Source: an uncultured Eubacterium sp. (lineage in GTDB: Bacteria > Bacillota > Clostridia > Oscillospirales > Acutalibacteraceae). Taken from it: a stretch of 64,000 bases of DNA. Location: the NCBI GenBank assembly GCA_944380545.1, contig CALWHV010000007.1, forward strand, positions 248,001 through 312,000, written 5' to 3'. Under the pieces are notes generated by a model. That model was not told the DNA's origin. It saw only the letters and a program-made list of their open reading frames with translations, and ran no database searches. Shown one piece after another: positions 8,229 through 16,638 of this stretch (the stretch's first letter is position 1; every line of letters begins with the position of its first letter). Both the position numbers and the translations under genes were made by a program.

Positions 8229-8957
8229 GTGATTCTGAACGAGTTTACGGAAATGCACAGCCACATCCTGCCCGGAATAGACGACGGCGCGCCCGACATT
8301 GAAACAAGCCTTAAAATGGTGGAGGCGCTCAAAAGCCGGGGCGCGCGGGCGATAATCTGCACGCCGCATTATTACAGCGATTCCATATCTTTGGATGATT
8401 TTCTTGAGCGGCGAAGCAAGGCCGTAAGCGCCTTAAGAAGCGCCCTGCCGCCAGGCAGCCCGCGCATCATTGCAGGCGCTGAGGTCTACATCAGCAAATA
8501 TCTTTTTTCAAACGAACGGTTAGACAGGATAAAGATAGAGGGCACCGATTACGCGCTTATCGAGCATCCCTTTTCCGATGAATTCGGTGAAAAAAGCTGC
8601 GAAAGGCTAGTTACCCTTATATGCGACTGGGGCGTGACCCCGATACTTGCGCACATAGAGCGCTACGAGGCGCTGATGAAAAAGCACTCGCCGCTTGAGG
8701 GGCTTATTGATATGGGCTGCCTTGCGCAGGCGAACATAAGCTCCTTTGCCGACGAGCGGCGCAAAATCAAAAAGCGGCTCTTCAAGCTGCTTGACGAGGG
8801 AATGATAGCCTTTATAGGAAGCGACTGCCACAATATGAGCTCGCGTCCGCCGGAATATGAGAACGGCGCCGCCGCAATAGAAAAGAACTGCGGCAGGGCC
8901 GCGCTGAGGCGGCTGCTTGATAATTCGAACGCCGCGGCGAACGGCGAAAAAATCTGA
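8229..8957 (+). CDS. PHP-type protein-tyrosine phosphatase (CpsB/CapC/YwqE family)
   Basis: A 242-residue manganese-dependent PHP phosphatase that removes phosphate from the adjacent kinase. Metal ligands are seen in EMHSHILPGIDDG (His10, His12), CTPHYY, IEHPF, LAHIERY and IGSDCHN. The start is GTG at 8229, preceded by GGAGGCG, 18 bases after the kinase stop. It closes a three-gene unit. No glycosyltransferase, flippase or polymerase follows; the next element is the trp promoter. The module must therefore control polysaccharide machinery encoded elsewhere or other tyrosine-phosphorylated targets. Confidence 0.9.
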   Translation: MILNEFTEMHSHILPGIDDGAPDIETSLKMVEALKSRGARAIICTPHYYSDSISLDDFLERRSKAVSALRSALPPGSPRIIAGAEVYISKYLFSNERLDRIKIEGTDYALIEHPFSDEFGEKSCERLVTLICDWGVTPILAHIERYEALMKKHSPLEGLIDMGCLAQANISSFADERRKIKKRLFKLLDEGMIAFIGSDCHNMSSRPPEYENGAAAIEKNCGRAALRRLLDNSNAAANGEKI

Positions 8958-8968
8958 AGAAAAAAATG

Positions 8969-8997
8969 TTGACAAATCAGTAAAGCCGTAATATAAT
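8969..8997 (+). promoter_or_regulatory. trpB: Consensus sigma-A promoter for the trp T-box transcript
   Basis: Perfect TTGACA (8969-8974), a 17-base spacer and perfect TATAAT (8992-8997) start 12 bases after the phosphatase stop. The T-box begins right after it. Confidence 0.9.
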
Positions 8998-9004
8998 GAA
9001 ATAA

Positions 9005-9296
9005 ATCAATAACCAAACCGATGACGCGGAGATAAAAACAACCACGACTTCACAGAGAGCCTGATTAGCTGGGAACAGGTAAGAAACGAATTGTTAAATG
9101 GACCGCTGAGGGCGCAGTCAAACGGAGACGCTCCGGAGTATTCTGCGACGCTGGAGGCGAGCGTAAAACGCCGGGGATATGATGGTATCCCGCTAAGCGC
9201 ACGGACTGCCGTGAATCAAGGTGGCACCGCGGATAATCAAAGCATTATTCGTCCTTGACAGAATATATCATTATTCTGTCGGGGGCGTTTTTATTT
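9005..9296 (+). promoter_or_regulatory. Tryptophan T-box riboswitch
   Basis: A tRNA-sensing leader that lets transcription continue when uncharged tRNA-Trp binds. The conserved T-box AAGGTGGCACCGCGG is at 9218-9232. Stem I carries a GAGAGCC segment and a specifier region AAA-UGG-ACC with UGG (Trp) at 9099-9101, followed by the usual purine and an ACCGCTGAG strand. The specifier matches the downstream tryptophan synthase gene. The terminator follows the T-box directly. Structure was assigned by eye; boundaries are approximate. Confidence 0.92.
9250..9296 (+). terminator. T-box-controlled intrinsic terminator
   Basis: GACAGAATA pairs with TATTCTGTC, extended by GTCCTT against GGGGGC, followed by GTTTTTATTTTATTT. 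This is the default stop that the T-box antiterminator replaces. Confidence 0.88.
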
Positions 9297-9316
9297 TATT
9301 TCAGGGAGGGCTTTTG

Positions 9317-9382
9317 ATGGCACACACAAAGCGATGGCGCCTGCGGGTGCCTGAGAACCGAGCCGCATTAACGGCACAATGA
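9317..9382 (+). CDS. Candidate 21-aa leader peptide between the T-box and trpB
   Basis: ATG to TGA encodes 21 residues, MAHTKRWRLRV followed by PENRAALTAQ, with one Trp codon at 9335-9337. GGGAGGG lies 6 bases before the ATG, a better site than many real genes have. The Trp codon abuts or enters a hairpin (GGCGCC 9336-9341 with GGTGCC 9346-9351, loop TGCG). GTGCC (9347-9351) can instead pair with GGCAC (9373-9377), excluding the first hairpin. This is the layout of a translation-sensing attenuator, but no U-tract terminator follows, so any control would act on translation or be absent. It is transcribed only after T-box readthrough. Expression is unproven. Confidence 0.5.
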   Translation: MAHTKRWRLRVPENRAALTAQ

Positions 9383-9430
9383 ACAGAGAAAAAACTAAAA
9401 CCCAAATTTGAACTCAACGGAGGAACAGTT

Positions 9431-10804
9431 ATGAAAAACAAAGAGATACCCTATAAGATCTATCTTGACGAGAGCGAGCTGCCCAAGGCGTGGTATAACC
9501 TGCGCGCCGATATGAAAAAAAAGCCCGCGCCGCTGCTCAACCCCGCAACACACGAGCCGATGACGGCAAAGGAGCTTGAGGGAGTTTTCTGCGAGGAGCT
9601 TGTGCAGCAGGAGCTTGACTGCGACACGCGCTTTTTTGAGATACCCAAGGAGGTGCGCGATTTTTACAAGATGTACCGCCCCGCGCCGCTTGTGCGCGCC
9701 TACTGCCTTGAGGAAAAGCTGGGCACGCCCGCAAAGATATACTACAAATTTGAGGGCAACAACACCAGCGGAAGCCACAAGCTCAATTCCGCGATAGCCC
9801 AGGCGTATTACGCCAAAAAGCAGGGCCTTAAGGGCGTTACCACGGAAACAGGAGCCGGCCAGTGGGGCACGGCGCTCTCTATGGCTTGCGCATACCTGGG
9901 GCTTGACTGCAAGGTTTATATGGTTAAATGCTCTTACGAGCAAAAGCCGTTTCGCCGCGAGGTGATGAGAACCTACGGCGCGTCCGTCACCCCCTCGCCG
10001 TCAAACGAGACGGAGGTAGGCAGAAAAATACTTGCCGAGCATCCCGGCACCACGGGAAGTCTTGGCTGCGCCATCTCCGAGGCGGTTGAAAAGGCTGTTA
10101 CGAGCGACGGCTACCGCTATGTGCTGGGCAGCGTGCTCAGCCAGGTGCTGCTGCACCAATCCGTGATAGGGCTTGAGGCGAAGACCGCGCTCGACAAGTA
10201 CGGAGTTAAGCCCGACATCATCATCGGCTGCGCCGGCGGCGGCTCAAACCTGGGCGGCCTTATAGCCCCGTTTATGGGCGAAAAGCTGCGCGGCGAGGCG
10301 GATTACCGCTTTATTGCCGTTGAGCCCGCCTCCTGCCCCAGCCTTACAAGAGGCGTTTACGCCTATGATTTCTGCGACACGGGTATGGTTTGCCCGCTTG
10401 CCAAGATGTATACGCTGGGCTGCGATTTTATTCCGAGCGCAAACCACGCGGGAGGCCTGAGATACCACGGCATGAGCTCCGTGCTTTCAGAGCTTTACGA
10501 CCAGGGGCTTATGGAGGCAAGAAGCGTTAAGCAGACCGAGGTGTTTGAGGCTGCGGAGTATTTTGCGCGCATAGAGGGCATACTGCCCGCGCCCGAAAGC
10601 TCGCACGCCATTCGCGCCGCGATCGACGAAGCTGTCAAGTGCAGGGAAACGGGCGAGGAAAAAACGATTCTGTTCGGCCTTACCGGCACGGGATATTTTG
10701 ATATGGTGGCATACGAAAAATTCCACGACGGCAAGATGGACGACTACATCCCGACCGACGAGGAGCTGGCCGTGTACCGCGCAAAGCTGCCGAAGATCGA
10801 ATGA
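9431..10804 (+). CDS. trpB: Tryptophan synthase beta chain, TrpB2 class
   Basis: A 457-residue PLP enzyme that joins indole and serine to make tryptophan. Length and sequence fit the TrpB2 (TrpB-like) class rather than the ~400-residue TrpB1 that partners TrpA. The PLP lysine is Lys117 in SGSHKLNSA; the phosphate-binding glycine loop is GCAGGGSNLGG (about 267-277); TETGAGQWGTAL forms the substrate loop. No trpA or other trp gene is near, which fits a stand-alone enzyme salvaging indole; that role is inference from the class. GGAGG lies 10 bases upstream of the ATG. Control is by the T-box and possibly by the short leader ORF. A terminator follows closely. Confidence 0.93.
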   Translation: MKNKEIPYKIYLDESELPKAWYNLRADMKKKPAPLLNPATHEPMTAKELEGVFCEELVQQELDCDTRFFEIPKEVRDFYKMYRPAPLVRAYCLEEKLGTPAKIYYKFEGNNTSGSHKLNSAIAQAYYAKKQGLKGVTTETGAGQWGTALSMACAYLGLDCKVYMVKCSYEQKPFRREVMRTYGASVTPSPSNETEVGRKILAEHPGTTGSLGCAISEAVEKAVTSDGYRYVLGSVLSQVLLHQSVIGLEAKTALDKYGVKPDIIIGCAGGGSNLGGLIAPFMGEKLRGEADYRFIAVEPASCPSLTRGVYAYDFCDTGMVCPLAKMYTLGCDFIPSANHAGGLRYHGMSSVLSELYDQGLMEARSVKQTEVFEAAEYFARIEGILPAPESSHAIRAAIDEAVKCRETGEEKTILFGLTGTGYFDMVAYEKFHDGKMDDYIPTDEELAVYRAKLPKIE

Positions 10805-10839
10805 TAAACGAACACGCCGAGCGAAAGGCTAAAACGAGA

Positions 10840-10866
10840 ATGCCGCACAGTTGTGCGGCATTTTTC
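10840..10866. terminator. Terminator after trpB
   Basis: ATGCCGCAC and GTGCGGCAT form a 9-bp stem around AGTT, followed by TTTTTC. It separates converging trpB and the amidohydrolase gene. Confidence 0.9.
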
Positions 10867-10867
10867 T

Positions 10868-12400
10868 TTACTCTGCTTTATACACAAGCCCGCCCTCATT
10901 GAATACGGCGAGTATTTTTATCGAGCCGAGCTCCTGCGGCGGCACGGCGAGAGGATTTGCGCTGAGCAAAACAAGATCCGCCGCCATCCCCTCCGAAAGG
11001 CCGCCCCTTTCGTTTTCCTCAAAATATTGATATGCGCCGGAGCGGGTGAGCGCCTCAAGCGCGCCCTTCGGCGAGAGGCGGTGCTCCGCGCCGAGGAGCT
11101 CCCCGCTTTTCGTTTTCCTTAAAACGGCGCGGCGCATTATATCGAGCATATCCGGCGGCAGCACGGGCGAATCGCAATGGAGCGTGAACGGCACGCCGTA
11201 TTTTAACGCCCAGCCCGCCGGACTCAGGCGGCTCGCCCTTTGAAAACCGAGATTTTTTATATGCACATCGCCCCAGTAATAGGAATGGGATGAAAAAAAG
11301 GACAGCAGCACGCCGAGGCGCGCGGCGCGTGCGACCTGCTCCTCGGTTATGAACTGCGCGTGGATGATAACGGGGCGAAGCGAGCAAAATTCGGGATACC
11401 TGCCGGCAACTTTTTCGGCGCAGCGCAAAAACTGCTGCGCGGCGGCGTCGCCGTTGCAATGGGCGATCAGCTGCGTTTTATTGCGCACGGAAAGCTCCAT
11501 TGCGTCTTCCACCTGCGAATCGCTCATAGTTTGGGCTCCGAAACCCCCGCCAATATACGGCTCAAGCATCCAAGCCGTTTTCGCCTGGGGCGAGCCGTCC
11601 AGAAATATCTTAATTCCGGCTATCTTGAAATTTGAATCGTACCGCCCGACCGCCTGCGGCATCTCGCGCGCCGCCTTTTCGTATGACTGCGGCTCAAAAT
11701 ACGCGGCAAGCCGAAGCCGCAGCAGCTTTTCGCGAACCAGCATTTTGTAAACGCCGAGGAGCTGAGCCGAAGCGGCTCCGTCCTGCGCCGTGCAGACACC
11801 GCGGCGAAGATAATCCCGCTGCGCCGCGACAAGAGCGGCTCTTATGCTCTGTTCGCCGGGCGGCGGCAGACGGCGCAGCACCTCAAAAAACTCCGTTTCA
11901 AAAAGCGCGCCGTCCTTTGCGTTTTTTATGCCGAACGCCTTTTGCGCAGCCGTGTTTGCAAACCCGATATGCCCCGACGAATGGCGAACGATCAGTGGCC
12001 GCGACGGGCTGATATAATCAAGCTCCTTTTGGCTCAAATACCGCTTTTCCTTAAAATTATTCTCATCGTAGCCGAACGCAGTTACGGCAGCCTCCGGCGC
12101 CGGGGAGGACGCTTTTTCAAAGCCGCGCACCCTGCGCCGCAGCTCCTCGACATCCCCCGCTCCCGTAAAATCCGCCTGAAGGCGCGTAAACGCCGTTTCG
12201 GTAAAGTGGCTGTGCGAATCTATAAACGCCGGTATCAGCGCGCCGCCGCCGAGGTCTGTTTCGCGGTACGGCGCAAATCGCTCCTTAAGCGCGGCTCTGC
12301 CGCCGAGCGCGATTATTTTTCCGTTTTCCTCCAGCAGCGCCGTCTGCCGCAGCGAACCGCGCCAATCAGCAAGGCCGGCGCCGAAAAACAGCTTTTTCAT
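10868..12400 (-). CDS. YtcJ-like metal-dependent amidohydrolase
   Basis: A 510-residue amidohydrolase of the YtcJ/NfdA (amidohydrolase_3) group. The N-terminal beta-sandwich carries the cofactor entry motif IDSHSHF (His63, His65). Further ligands are likely in the GIKIFLDGSPQAKTAWM strand, LIAHCNGDAAAQQ, VIIHAQF and FTLHCDSPVLPP. Family enzymes hydrolyse N-acyl or amide bonds, and substrates vary too widely to predict. The ATG at 12400 has GGAGG 7 bases upstream; the longer reading from 12451 would run into the preceding terminator's tail and has no ribosome site. It seems to be its own unit: a terminator separates it from the ydcF-like gene upstream, though no clear promoter was identified. 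Confidence 0.85.
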   Translation of the reverse strand: MKKLFFGAGLADWRGSLRQTALLEENGKIIALGGRAALKERFAPYRETDLGGGALIPAFIDSHSHFTETAFTRLQADFTGAGDVEELRRRVRGFEKASSPAPEAAVTAFGYDENNFKEKRYLSQKELDYISPSRPLIVRHSSGHIGFANTAAQKAFGIKNAKDGALFETEFFEVLRRLPPPGEQSIRAALVAAQRDYLRRGVCTAQDGAASAQLLGVYKMLVREKLLRLRLAAYFEPQSYEKAAREMPQAVGRYDSNFKIAGIKIFLDGSPQAKTAWMLEPYIGGGFGAQTMSDSQVEDAMELSVRNKTQLIAHCNGDAAAQQFLRCAEKVAGRYPEFCSLRPVIIHAQFITEEQVARAARLGVLLSFFSSHSYYWGDVHIKNLGFQRASRLSPAGWALKYGVPFTLHCDSPVLPPDMLDIMRRAVLRKTKSGELLGAEHRLSPKGALEALTRSGAYQYFEENERGGLSEGMAADLVLLSANPLAVPPQELGSIKILAVFNEGGLVYKAE

Positions 12401-12454
12401 ATTCCGCCTCCGAAAAAACATTTTTATTATTTTTCTCAGATTTCGGCGCAATAT

Positions 12455-12496
12455 AAAAAAGCGTTCCGACCGGCTTTATCGGAGGAACGCTTTTTA
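12455..12496. terminator. Terminator after the ydcF-like gene
   Basis: AAAAAAGCGTTCC and GGAACGCTTTTT frame a ~16-base loop, giving U-tracts on both strands. It ends the lspA-to-ydcF transcript. Confidence 0.85.
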
Positions 12497-12503
12497 GATA
12501 CAA

Positions 12504-13283
12504 TTAAAATATAAGCTCTTTAACAACACCCATCATATCGCGCGTCAAAAAGGTCAAAAACGAATAGGCGCTTGTTTTGCAGCTTTTTGAATGGAAGAGC
12601 CCGTAGCCGAAATCGCTGCCCGCCATGATGCCGAGATCGCGGCAGATGAGCATTGCGCGGCACTGGTGGTATTCGTTTGTTACAACAAGCACGGACTGCG
12701 AAAGCCCGTTCTTTTTGATGACAGCAAGCGAATTTTCAAGATTTTCGCGCGTGTTGGCGGAGCTTTCCTCAAGATAAAGGCGGCTCTCGTCAATACCCGC
12801 CTCAACAAGCAGGCATTTCATACATTCCGCTTCGCTGATATCCTCGTCCGGCCCCTGCCCGCCTGAGAGCACGGCAACGGAATCGGGAACCTGAAGCATA
12901 AATTCCGCCGCGGCGGCGCATCTGTTTTTAAGCTGCAGGCTGGGAACGCTGCCGTCCACCCTGCAGCCGAGGACTATCACCGTTTTTGCCCCGTATTCGG
13001 GAACGGAGCGGTAATTCATCCAATGCGCCATATATGCAGAAAGCGAGGCAAACGCCACAGCCGCGGCCGCGAAAACGCACACGGCGGCAAGGCGCAGGCG
13101 AGGCGGTATTCTTTCAAAAAACACCCCGCACAGCAGCGCCGCGGCGCTGAAAACGATGCCGGCTGCATTCCCCTCGTTGAATATTCCGGCGGCAAGCGGC
13201 GCCAGATACCAGAGCAGGAAAAACGCGCCCGCCGTTATAAGAACAATCTTCAAAATAAGCAGACCTTTACTTGATTTTACCAT
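12504..13283 (-). CDS. YdcF/SanA/ElyC-type DUF218 membrane protein
   Basis: A 259-residue protein with three hydrophobic N-terminal segments (about residues 8-30, 35-55, 62-85) followed by a soluble DUF218 domain. The hallmark is TVIVLGCRVDG, then LSGGQGPDE, SEAECM, EESSANTRENL and VVTNEYHQCRA. Family members include ElyC and SanA, linked to envelope integrity and vancomycin sensitivity; the biochemical activity is unsettled. The ATG lies inside the 3' end of the 30-aa membrane peptide gene (17-base overlap), so the two are probably translationally coupled. A terminator follows 8 bases after the stop. Confidence 0.85.
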   Translation of the reverse strand: MVKSSKGLLILKIVLITAGAFFLLWYLAPLAAGIFNEGNAAGIVFSAAALLCGVFFERIPPRLRLAAVCVFAAAAVAFASLSAYMAHWMNYRSVPEYGAKTVIVLGCRVDGSVPSLQLKNRCAAAAEFMLQVPDSVAVLSGGQGPDEDISEAECMKCLLVEAGIDESRLYLEESSANTRENLENSLAVIKKNGLSQSVLVVTNEYHQCRAMLICRDLGIMAGSDFGYGLFHSKSCKTSAYSFLTFLTRDMMGVVKELIF

Positions 13284-13359
13284 ATATCTTTACCCCCGCA
13301 AAAATTAAGGCGGCAAGAATGGCAACGGCTGCCGAGGCGGCGGTTAATATTTTATTCAT
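13267..13359 (-). CDS. 30-aa single-span membrane peptide nested between nfo and ydcF
   Basis: Minus-strand ATG at 13359 opens a 30-codon [23 protein letters not shown] and then [10 protein letters not shown]. It is one ~18-residue hydrophobic helix with Lys on both ends. AAAGGAG lies 7 bases before the ATG. The ATG overlaps the nfo stop (8-base overlap) and the 3' end overlaps the ydcF start by 17 bases, so it links the two genes by coupled translation. No homologue is recalled. It could be a true small membrane protein, or an ORF kept mainly to deliver ribosomes to ydcF. The ribosome site and the hydrophobic-helix pattern favour a real product. Confidence 0.6.
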   Translation of the reverse strand: MNKILTAASAAVAILAALIFAGVKIYGKIK

Positions 13360-14194
13360 CGCTTTGCTCCTTTGACGCGAGCCTGAGCATCGCTATCTCG
13401 CGGGCGTAGCCCTCTGGCTCGTTCGGGGTTTCCAGAAACATCGGAAGGTCCTTTAGATATTTATTGTTTACTATGCGCTCAAACGCCTTTGCGCCTATAA
13501 AGCCCTCGCCTATCCTTTCGTGGCGGTCCTTATGCGAGCCGAGGGGATTTTTACTGTCGTTAAGATGAAGGGCTTTGAGCCGGTCCATGCCGATAACGCG
13601 ATCGAACTCCTCAAGCACGCCGTCAAGATTGTCAACAATATCGTAGCCGGCGTCAAAAACATGGCAGGTGTCAAGGCAGACGCCTATTTTGCCGCTGAGC
13701 TCAACGCCGTCTATAATGCTTTTTAGCTCTTCAAAGCTTTTTCCGACCTCAGAGCCCTTGCCCGCCATCGTTTCAAGCAGCACGGTGGTTGTCATTTCCT
13801 CAAACATAACGCTGTTGAGCGCCTCGATAATCAGCTGCACGCCCTTTTCCGCGCCCTGCCCCACATGGGAGCCGGGGTGGAAATTATACATCATACCGGG
13901 GGTGTTCTCCATACGGGCAAGATCGTCTGCAAAGGTTTCAACAGCGAAGCGGCGCGTATCCTCGTTTGCCGAACAGCAGTTAAGCGTGTACGGCGCGTGC
14001 GCAAGGATCACCTCCACGCCGCTTTGCGCGCTTTCGCCGAGAAACGCGGCGATATCCGCGGGGTCAATATCCTTTGCCCTGCCGCCGCGCGGGTTTCGCG
14101 TAAAAAACTGAAAGGTGTTTGCGCCGAGCGAGAGCGCCTCTTTGAGCATATGCAGATAGCCCTTAGACGCGCTTAAATGGCATCCTATGATCAT
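13352..14194 (-). CDS. nfo: Endonuclease IV (AP endonuclease)
   Basis: A 280-residue Nfo-type enzyme that cuts DNA 5' of abasic sites in base-excision repair. It has a TIM barrel with three zinc ions. [13 protein letters not shown] is the classic N-terminus; [60 protein letters not shown] and FLETP are the metal-binding motifs in order. The start at 14194 gives family length and lies one base after the upstream HAD stop (TGA-T-ATG). It is embedded in the lspA-rluD-HAD-nfo-ydcF transcript. Confidence 0.95.
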   Translation of the reverse strand: MIIGCHLSASKGYLHMLKEALSLGANTFQFFTRNPRGGRAKDIDPADIAAFLGESAQSGVEVILAHAPYTLNCCSANEDTRRFAVETFADDLARMENTPGMMYNFHPGSHVGQGAEKGVQLIIEALNSVMFEEMTTTVLLETMAGKGSEVGKSFEELKSIIDGVELSGKIGVCLDTCHVFDAGYDIVDNLDGVLEEFDRVIGMDRLKALHLNDSKNPLGSHKDRHERIGEGFIGAKAFERIVNNKYLKDLPMFLETPNEPEGYAREIAMLRLASKEQSDE

Positions 14195-14195
14195 A

Positions 14196-15071
14196 TCAAA
14201 GCGCTCCGTTTTCCGCAGCCTCGCGCTCGCGGTCAATCATCTCCTGCGCTTTGCCGCTCATTATGTATTCAAGAAGATCGCCCACGCAGCCGTAGTTGCA
14301 GTGGCACGCCTCATATTTGCAAATCTCGCGGATGGGGCGCGGCGCCTGACCGGCGCACGCCGGAAGCCCCACCGTTTTGAGCATATCCCAATCGTTGTAG
14401 TAATCGCCGATGGCGGCAACATGGGCGCGGTCTATGCCGAGCCTGTCCGCAAGCCACATTATGCCAACGCCCTTATGCGTGTCCTTTTGCAGCATCTCAA
14501 AGCTCCAGATAGATGACGCCATAAAATTCGCGTCCGGATTCTCGGTTTTCTCAACATATTTCTGAAGCTCGTTTATAGTGAGCGGATTTGACCAGAAGAT
14601 GACCTTCATCCAGCCCTCCTCCGGCACATTATCTATGCTGGTGACCTGATAATGCGATTTATCAAAAAACATCTGCCCGCGCGAAAGCAGGCCTTTTTTA
14701 ACTATGTAAACATAGTCGTCAAAAAAGATGCCCACATCAACGCTGTGGCCGTGCCTGTTGAAAAGCTCGCTGACCTCTTTGACGAAGGCTCTTCCCTTTG
14801 GGCCGATGGTGCGCCGCCAGAGCAGCTTTTCCTGCGAAAAATCATACACGCCCGCGCCGTTTACTATTATAGCGGGGCGGTTTGCCGGCACTCTGTCATA
14901 ATTGCGCTTGAGGCTTGATATCATCCTGCCGGAGGCAAGCGTGAAATTGCCGCCGAGCGAGGTGAATTTTTCTATGGCGTTGTAATTTCTTTTCGGCAGG
15001 GTCCTGAATTTATTATTCAGCGTGCCGTCTATATCGGAAACAACGAGCCAGTTTTCAAAAGTGTTAGCCAT
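14196..15071 (-). CDS. HAD-IIB (Cof-type) phosphatase
   Basis: A 291-residue haloacid-dehalogenase hydrolase of the Cof/SPP-like class. Motif I is VSDIDGTLN (nucleophile Asp13, acid Asp15), motif II lies in LASGRM, and motifs III and IV in [13 protein letters not shown] and [13 protein letters not shown]. Such enzymes dephosphorylate small metabolites such as sugar phosphates or flavin precursors; the substrate is unknown. The ATG at 15071 follows AAAGGCGG; the longer reading from 15152 would overlap the rluD 3' end and lacks a ribosome site. It sits between rluD and nfo on the same strand with short gaps. Confidence 0.87.
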   Translation of the reverse strand: MANTFENWLVVSDIDGTLNNKFRTLPKRNYNAIEKFTSLGGNFTLASGRMISSLKRNYDRVPANRPAIIVNGAGVYDFSQEKLLWRRTIGPKGRAFVKEVSELFNRHGHSVDVGIFFDDYVYIVKKGLLSRGQMFFDKSHYQVTSIDNVPEEGWMKVIFWSNPLTINELQKYVEKTENPDANFMASSIWSFEMLQKDTHKGVGIMWLADRLGIDRAHVAAIGDYYNDWDMLKTVGLPACAGQAPRPIREICKYEACHCNYGCVGDLLEYIMSGKAQEMIDREREAAENGAL

Positions 15072-15126
15072 AAAGCCGCCTTTCCTATCCCGCGCGGGGA
15101 TAATTCGGTGGTGTTTTAAATATCTG

Positions 15127-16059
15127 TCACGCGCCGTGCGTGCTTTTTTCAAGAGCGTTCAAAAAATCAGTGAAATATTCCGGCAGCTCGCTTTCAAATT
15201 CAAGCCATTTTCCCGTTACGGGATGCGTGAAGCCGATGTGCTTTGCGTGCAGGCACTGGCCGCAAAGGCCTTTTACCGGCTTTTTGGGGCCGTAGACCTC
15301 GTCGCCCGCTATGGGGTGGCCTATATATGAAAGATGCACCCTTATCTGGTGCGTTCTGCCGGTCTCAAGCCGGCAGCGCAGGTGCGTGAACGAGCCGTAT
15401 CTTTTTAAAACGGAGATATGCGTGACCGCCGGCTTAGAATTTTTATAGACGACCGCCATTTTTTTGCGATCCTTGGGATTTCTGCCTATCGGCTGAGAGA
15501 CGGTGAGGGAATCCTCTTTTATGTTCCCGTGCGCCACGCATTCGTAGGCGCGCTCAAAGGAATGTTCCTTTATCTGCGCGGCAAGGCCGATATGGGCGCG
15601 GTCCGTTTTTGCAACTATCAAAAGGCCGGAGGTGTCCTTATCTATCCTGTGAACAATTCCGGGGCGCAGCACCCCGTTTATGCCGCTCAGGGAATCGCCG
15701 CAGTGGTAAAGCAGCGCGTTTACGAGCGTGCCGGTGTAATTTCCGGCGGCGGGGTGAACCACCATACCCTTCGGCTTGTTGACGACAAGCAGCTCTGAAT
15801 CCTCATAAACTATGTCGAGCGGGATATTTTCCGCCTGCGCCTCAAGCGGCACGGGCGGCGGTATCAGCACGCTGACCACCTCGCCGGCGCGGCATTTGTG
15901 GTTTTTTGCCGCCAAAACAGAATCTATCTTAACATTGCCCTGTTCTATCAATCGGGCGGCGGCGGAGCGCGAGAGCCCCTCAATGCTGTCGCTGAGGAAG
16001 CTGTCTATCCTGCGCCCCTGCGAATCCTCCGAAATATTCAGAATATAGGCGTTACCCAC
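15127..16059 (-). CDS. rluD: 23S rRNA pseudouridine synthase, RluD family
   Basis: A ~310-residue pseudouridine synthase with an N-terminal S4 RNA-binding domain (DSFLSDSIEGLSRSAAARLIEQGNV) and an RluA/RluD catalytic domain. The catalytic Asp140 is in HRIDKDTSG; ETGRTHQIRVHL is the second conserved segment. RluD homologues modify helix 69 of 23S rRNA. GTG at 16059 is preferred: GGGGGAT sits 7 bases upstream and the codon overlaps the lspA stop by 8 bases, the usual coupled arrangement. A longer start at 16107 would sit entirely inside lspA. lspA-rluD is a conserved pair in Firmicutes. Confidence 0.92.
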   Translation of the reverse strand: MGNAYILNISEDSQGRRIDSFLSDSIEGLSRSAAARLIEQGNVKIDSVLAAKNHKCRAGEVVSVLIPPPVPLEAQAENIPLDIVYEDSELLVVNKPKGMVVHPAAGNYTGTLVNALLYHCGDSLSGINGVLRPGIVHRIDKDTSGLLIVAKTDRAHIGLAAQIKEHSFERAYECVAHGNIKEDSLTVSQPIGRNPKDRKKMAVVYKNSKPAVTHISVLKRYGSFTHLRCRLETGRTHQIRVHLSYIGHPIAGDEVYGPKKPVKGLCGQCLHAKHIGFTHPVTGKWLEFESELPEYFTDFLNALEKSTHGA

Positions 16060-16534
16060 CGCTTTTATCCCCCTTTTTGAAGAGGTCGAAAACAAGATAC
16101 GCCACAAGCGACGCGGCGCCGAGCGTTACGGCGCAGTCCGCTATATTGAAAACTGCGAAATCCACAAAAACCGGCTCTATAAAATCAATAACATAGCCGT
16201 AGAGCACGCGGTCTATAAGATTGCCTATCCCGCCCGCGCACACAACGCCCAGGCTCCAATAGAGCCAAAGATGCGCCGCGCGGTTTGAAAACATATACCA
16301 CAGCACGCCCGCGCACACCGCGGCGGTGAGCGCCACGAACACCCAGCGCGCGCCGGAAAACATTGAAAACGCCATACCGGTGTTTTCCGCATAAGTAAAG
16401 CGCACCACGCCGGGAATGAAATCCGCGGGGGGCTGCCCCTTGAGGCGGCTTGCGGCAAGATATTTGGTAAGCTGGTCGAACGCGGTTATCATTATTATCA
16501 TAACCGCGCACCAGATATGCTTTTTTCTGTGCAT
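16052..16534 (-). CDS. lspA: Lipoprotein signal peptidase (signal peptidase II)
   Basis: A 160-residue, four-span membrane aspartyl protease that removes signal peptides from prolipoproteins. Conserved blocks are FDQLTKYL, YAENTGMAFSMF, GGIGNLIDRVLYGYVIDFIE and FNIADCAVTLG. The catalytic pair is expected at Asp117 (YVIDF) and Asp133 (IADC). ACGGAG precedes the ATG. It is the first gene after the ileS terminator, so it must have a promoter in 16535-16605, though none stands out there. Confidence 0.95.
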   Translation of the reverse strand: MHRKKHIWCAVMIIMITAFDQLTKYLAASRLKGQPPADFIPGVVRFTYAENTGMAFSMFSGARWVFVALTAAVCAGVLWYMFSNRAAHLWLYWSLGVVCAGGIGNLIDRVLYGYVIDFIEPVFVDFAVFNIADCAVTLGAASLVAYLVFDLFKKGDKSGG

Positions 16535-16575
16535 ATTTTCTCCGTGAATCTAAAGCTGTTTGGGGTTTGACCCGA

Positions 16576-16602
16576 TGCGCCGGAATCGCTCCGGCAGGCG
16601 CA
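16576..16602. other. Hairpin between lspA and the ileS terminator
   Basis: TGCGCC pairs with GGCGCA and CCGGA with TCCGG around TCGC. It has no U-tract on the lspA side. It may be part of the lspA leader; nothing else is seen in this ~70-base gap. Confidence 0.4.
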
Positions 16603-16607
16603 AAAGC

Positions 16608-16638
16608 TTAAAAGAGGGGTTTTCGCCCCTCTTTCTTT
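16608..16638. terminator. ileS: Terminator after ileS
   Basis: AGAGGGG and CCCCTCT pair around TTTTCG, flanked by A- and T-runs on both sides. It abuts the ileS stop codon. Confidence 0.88.
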
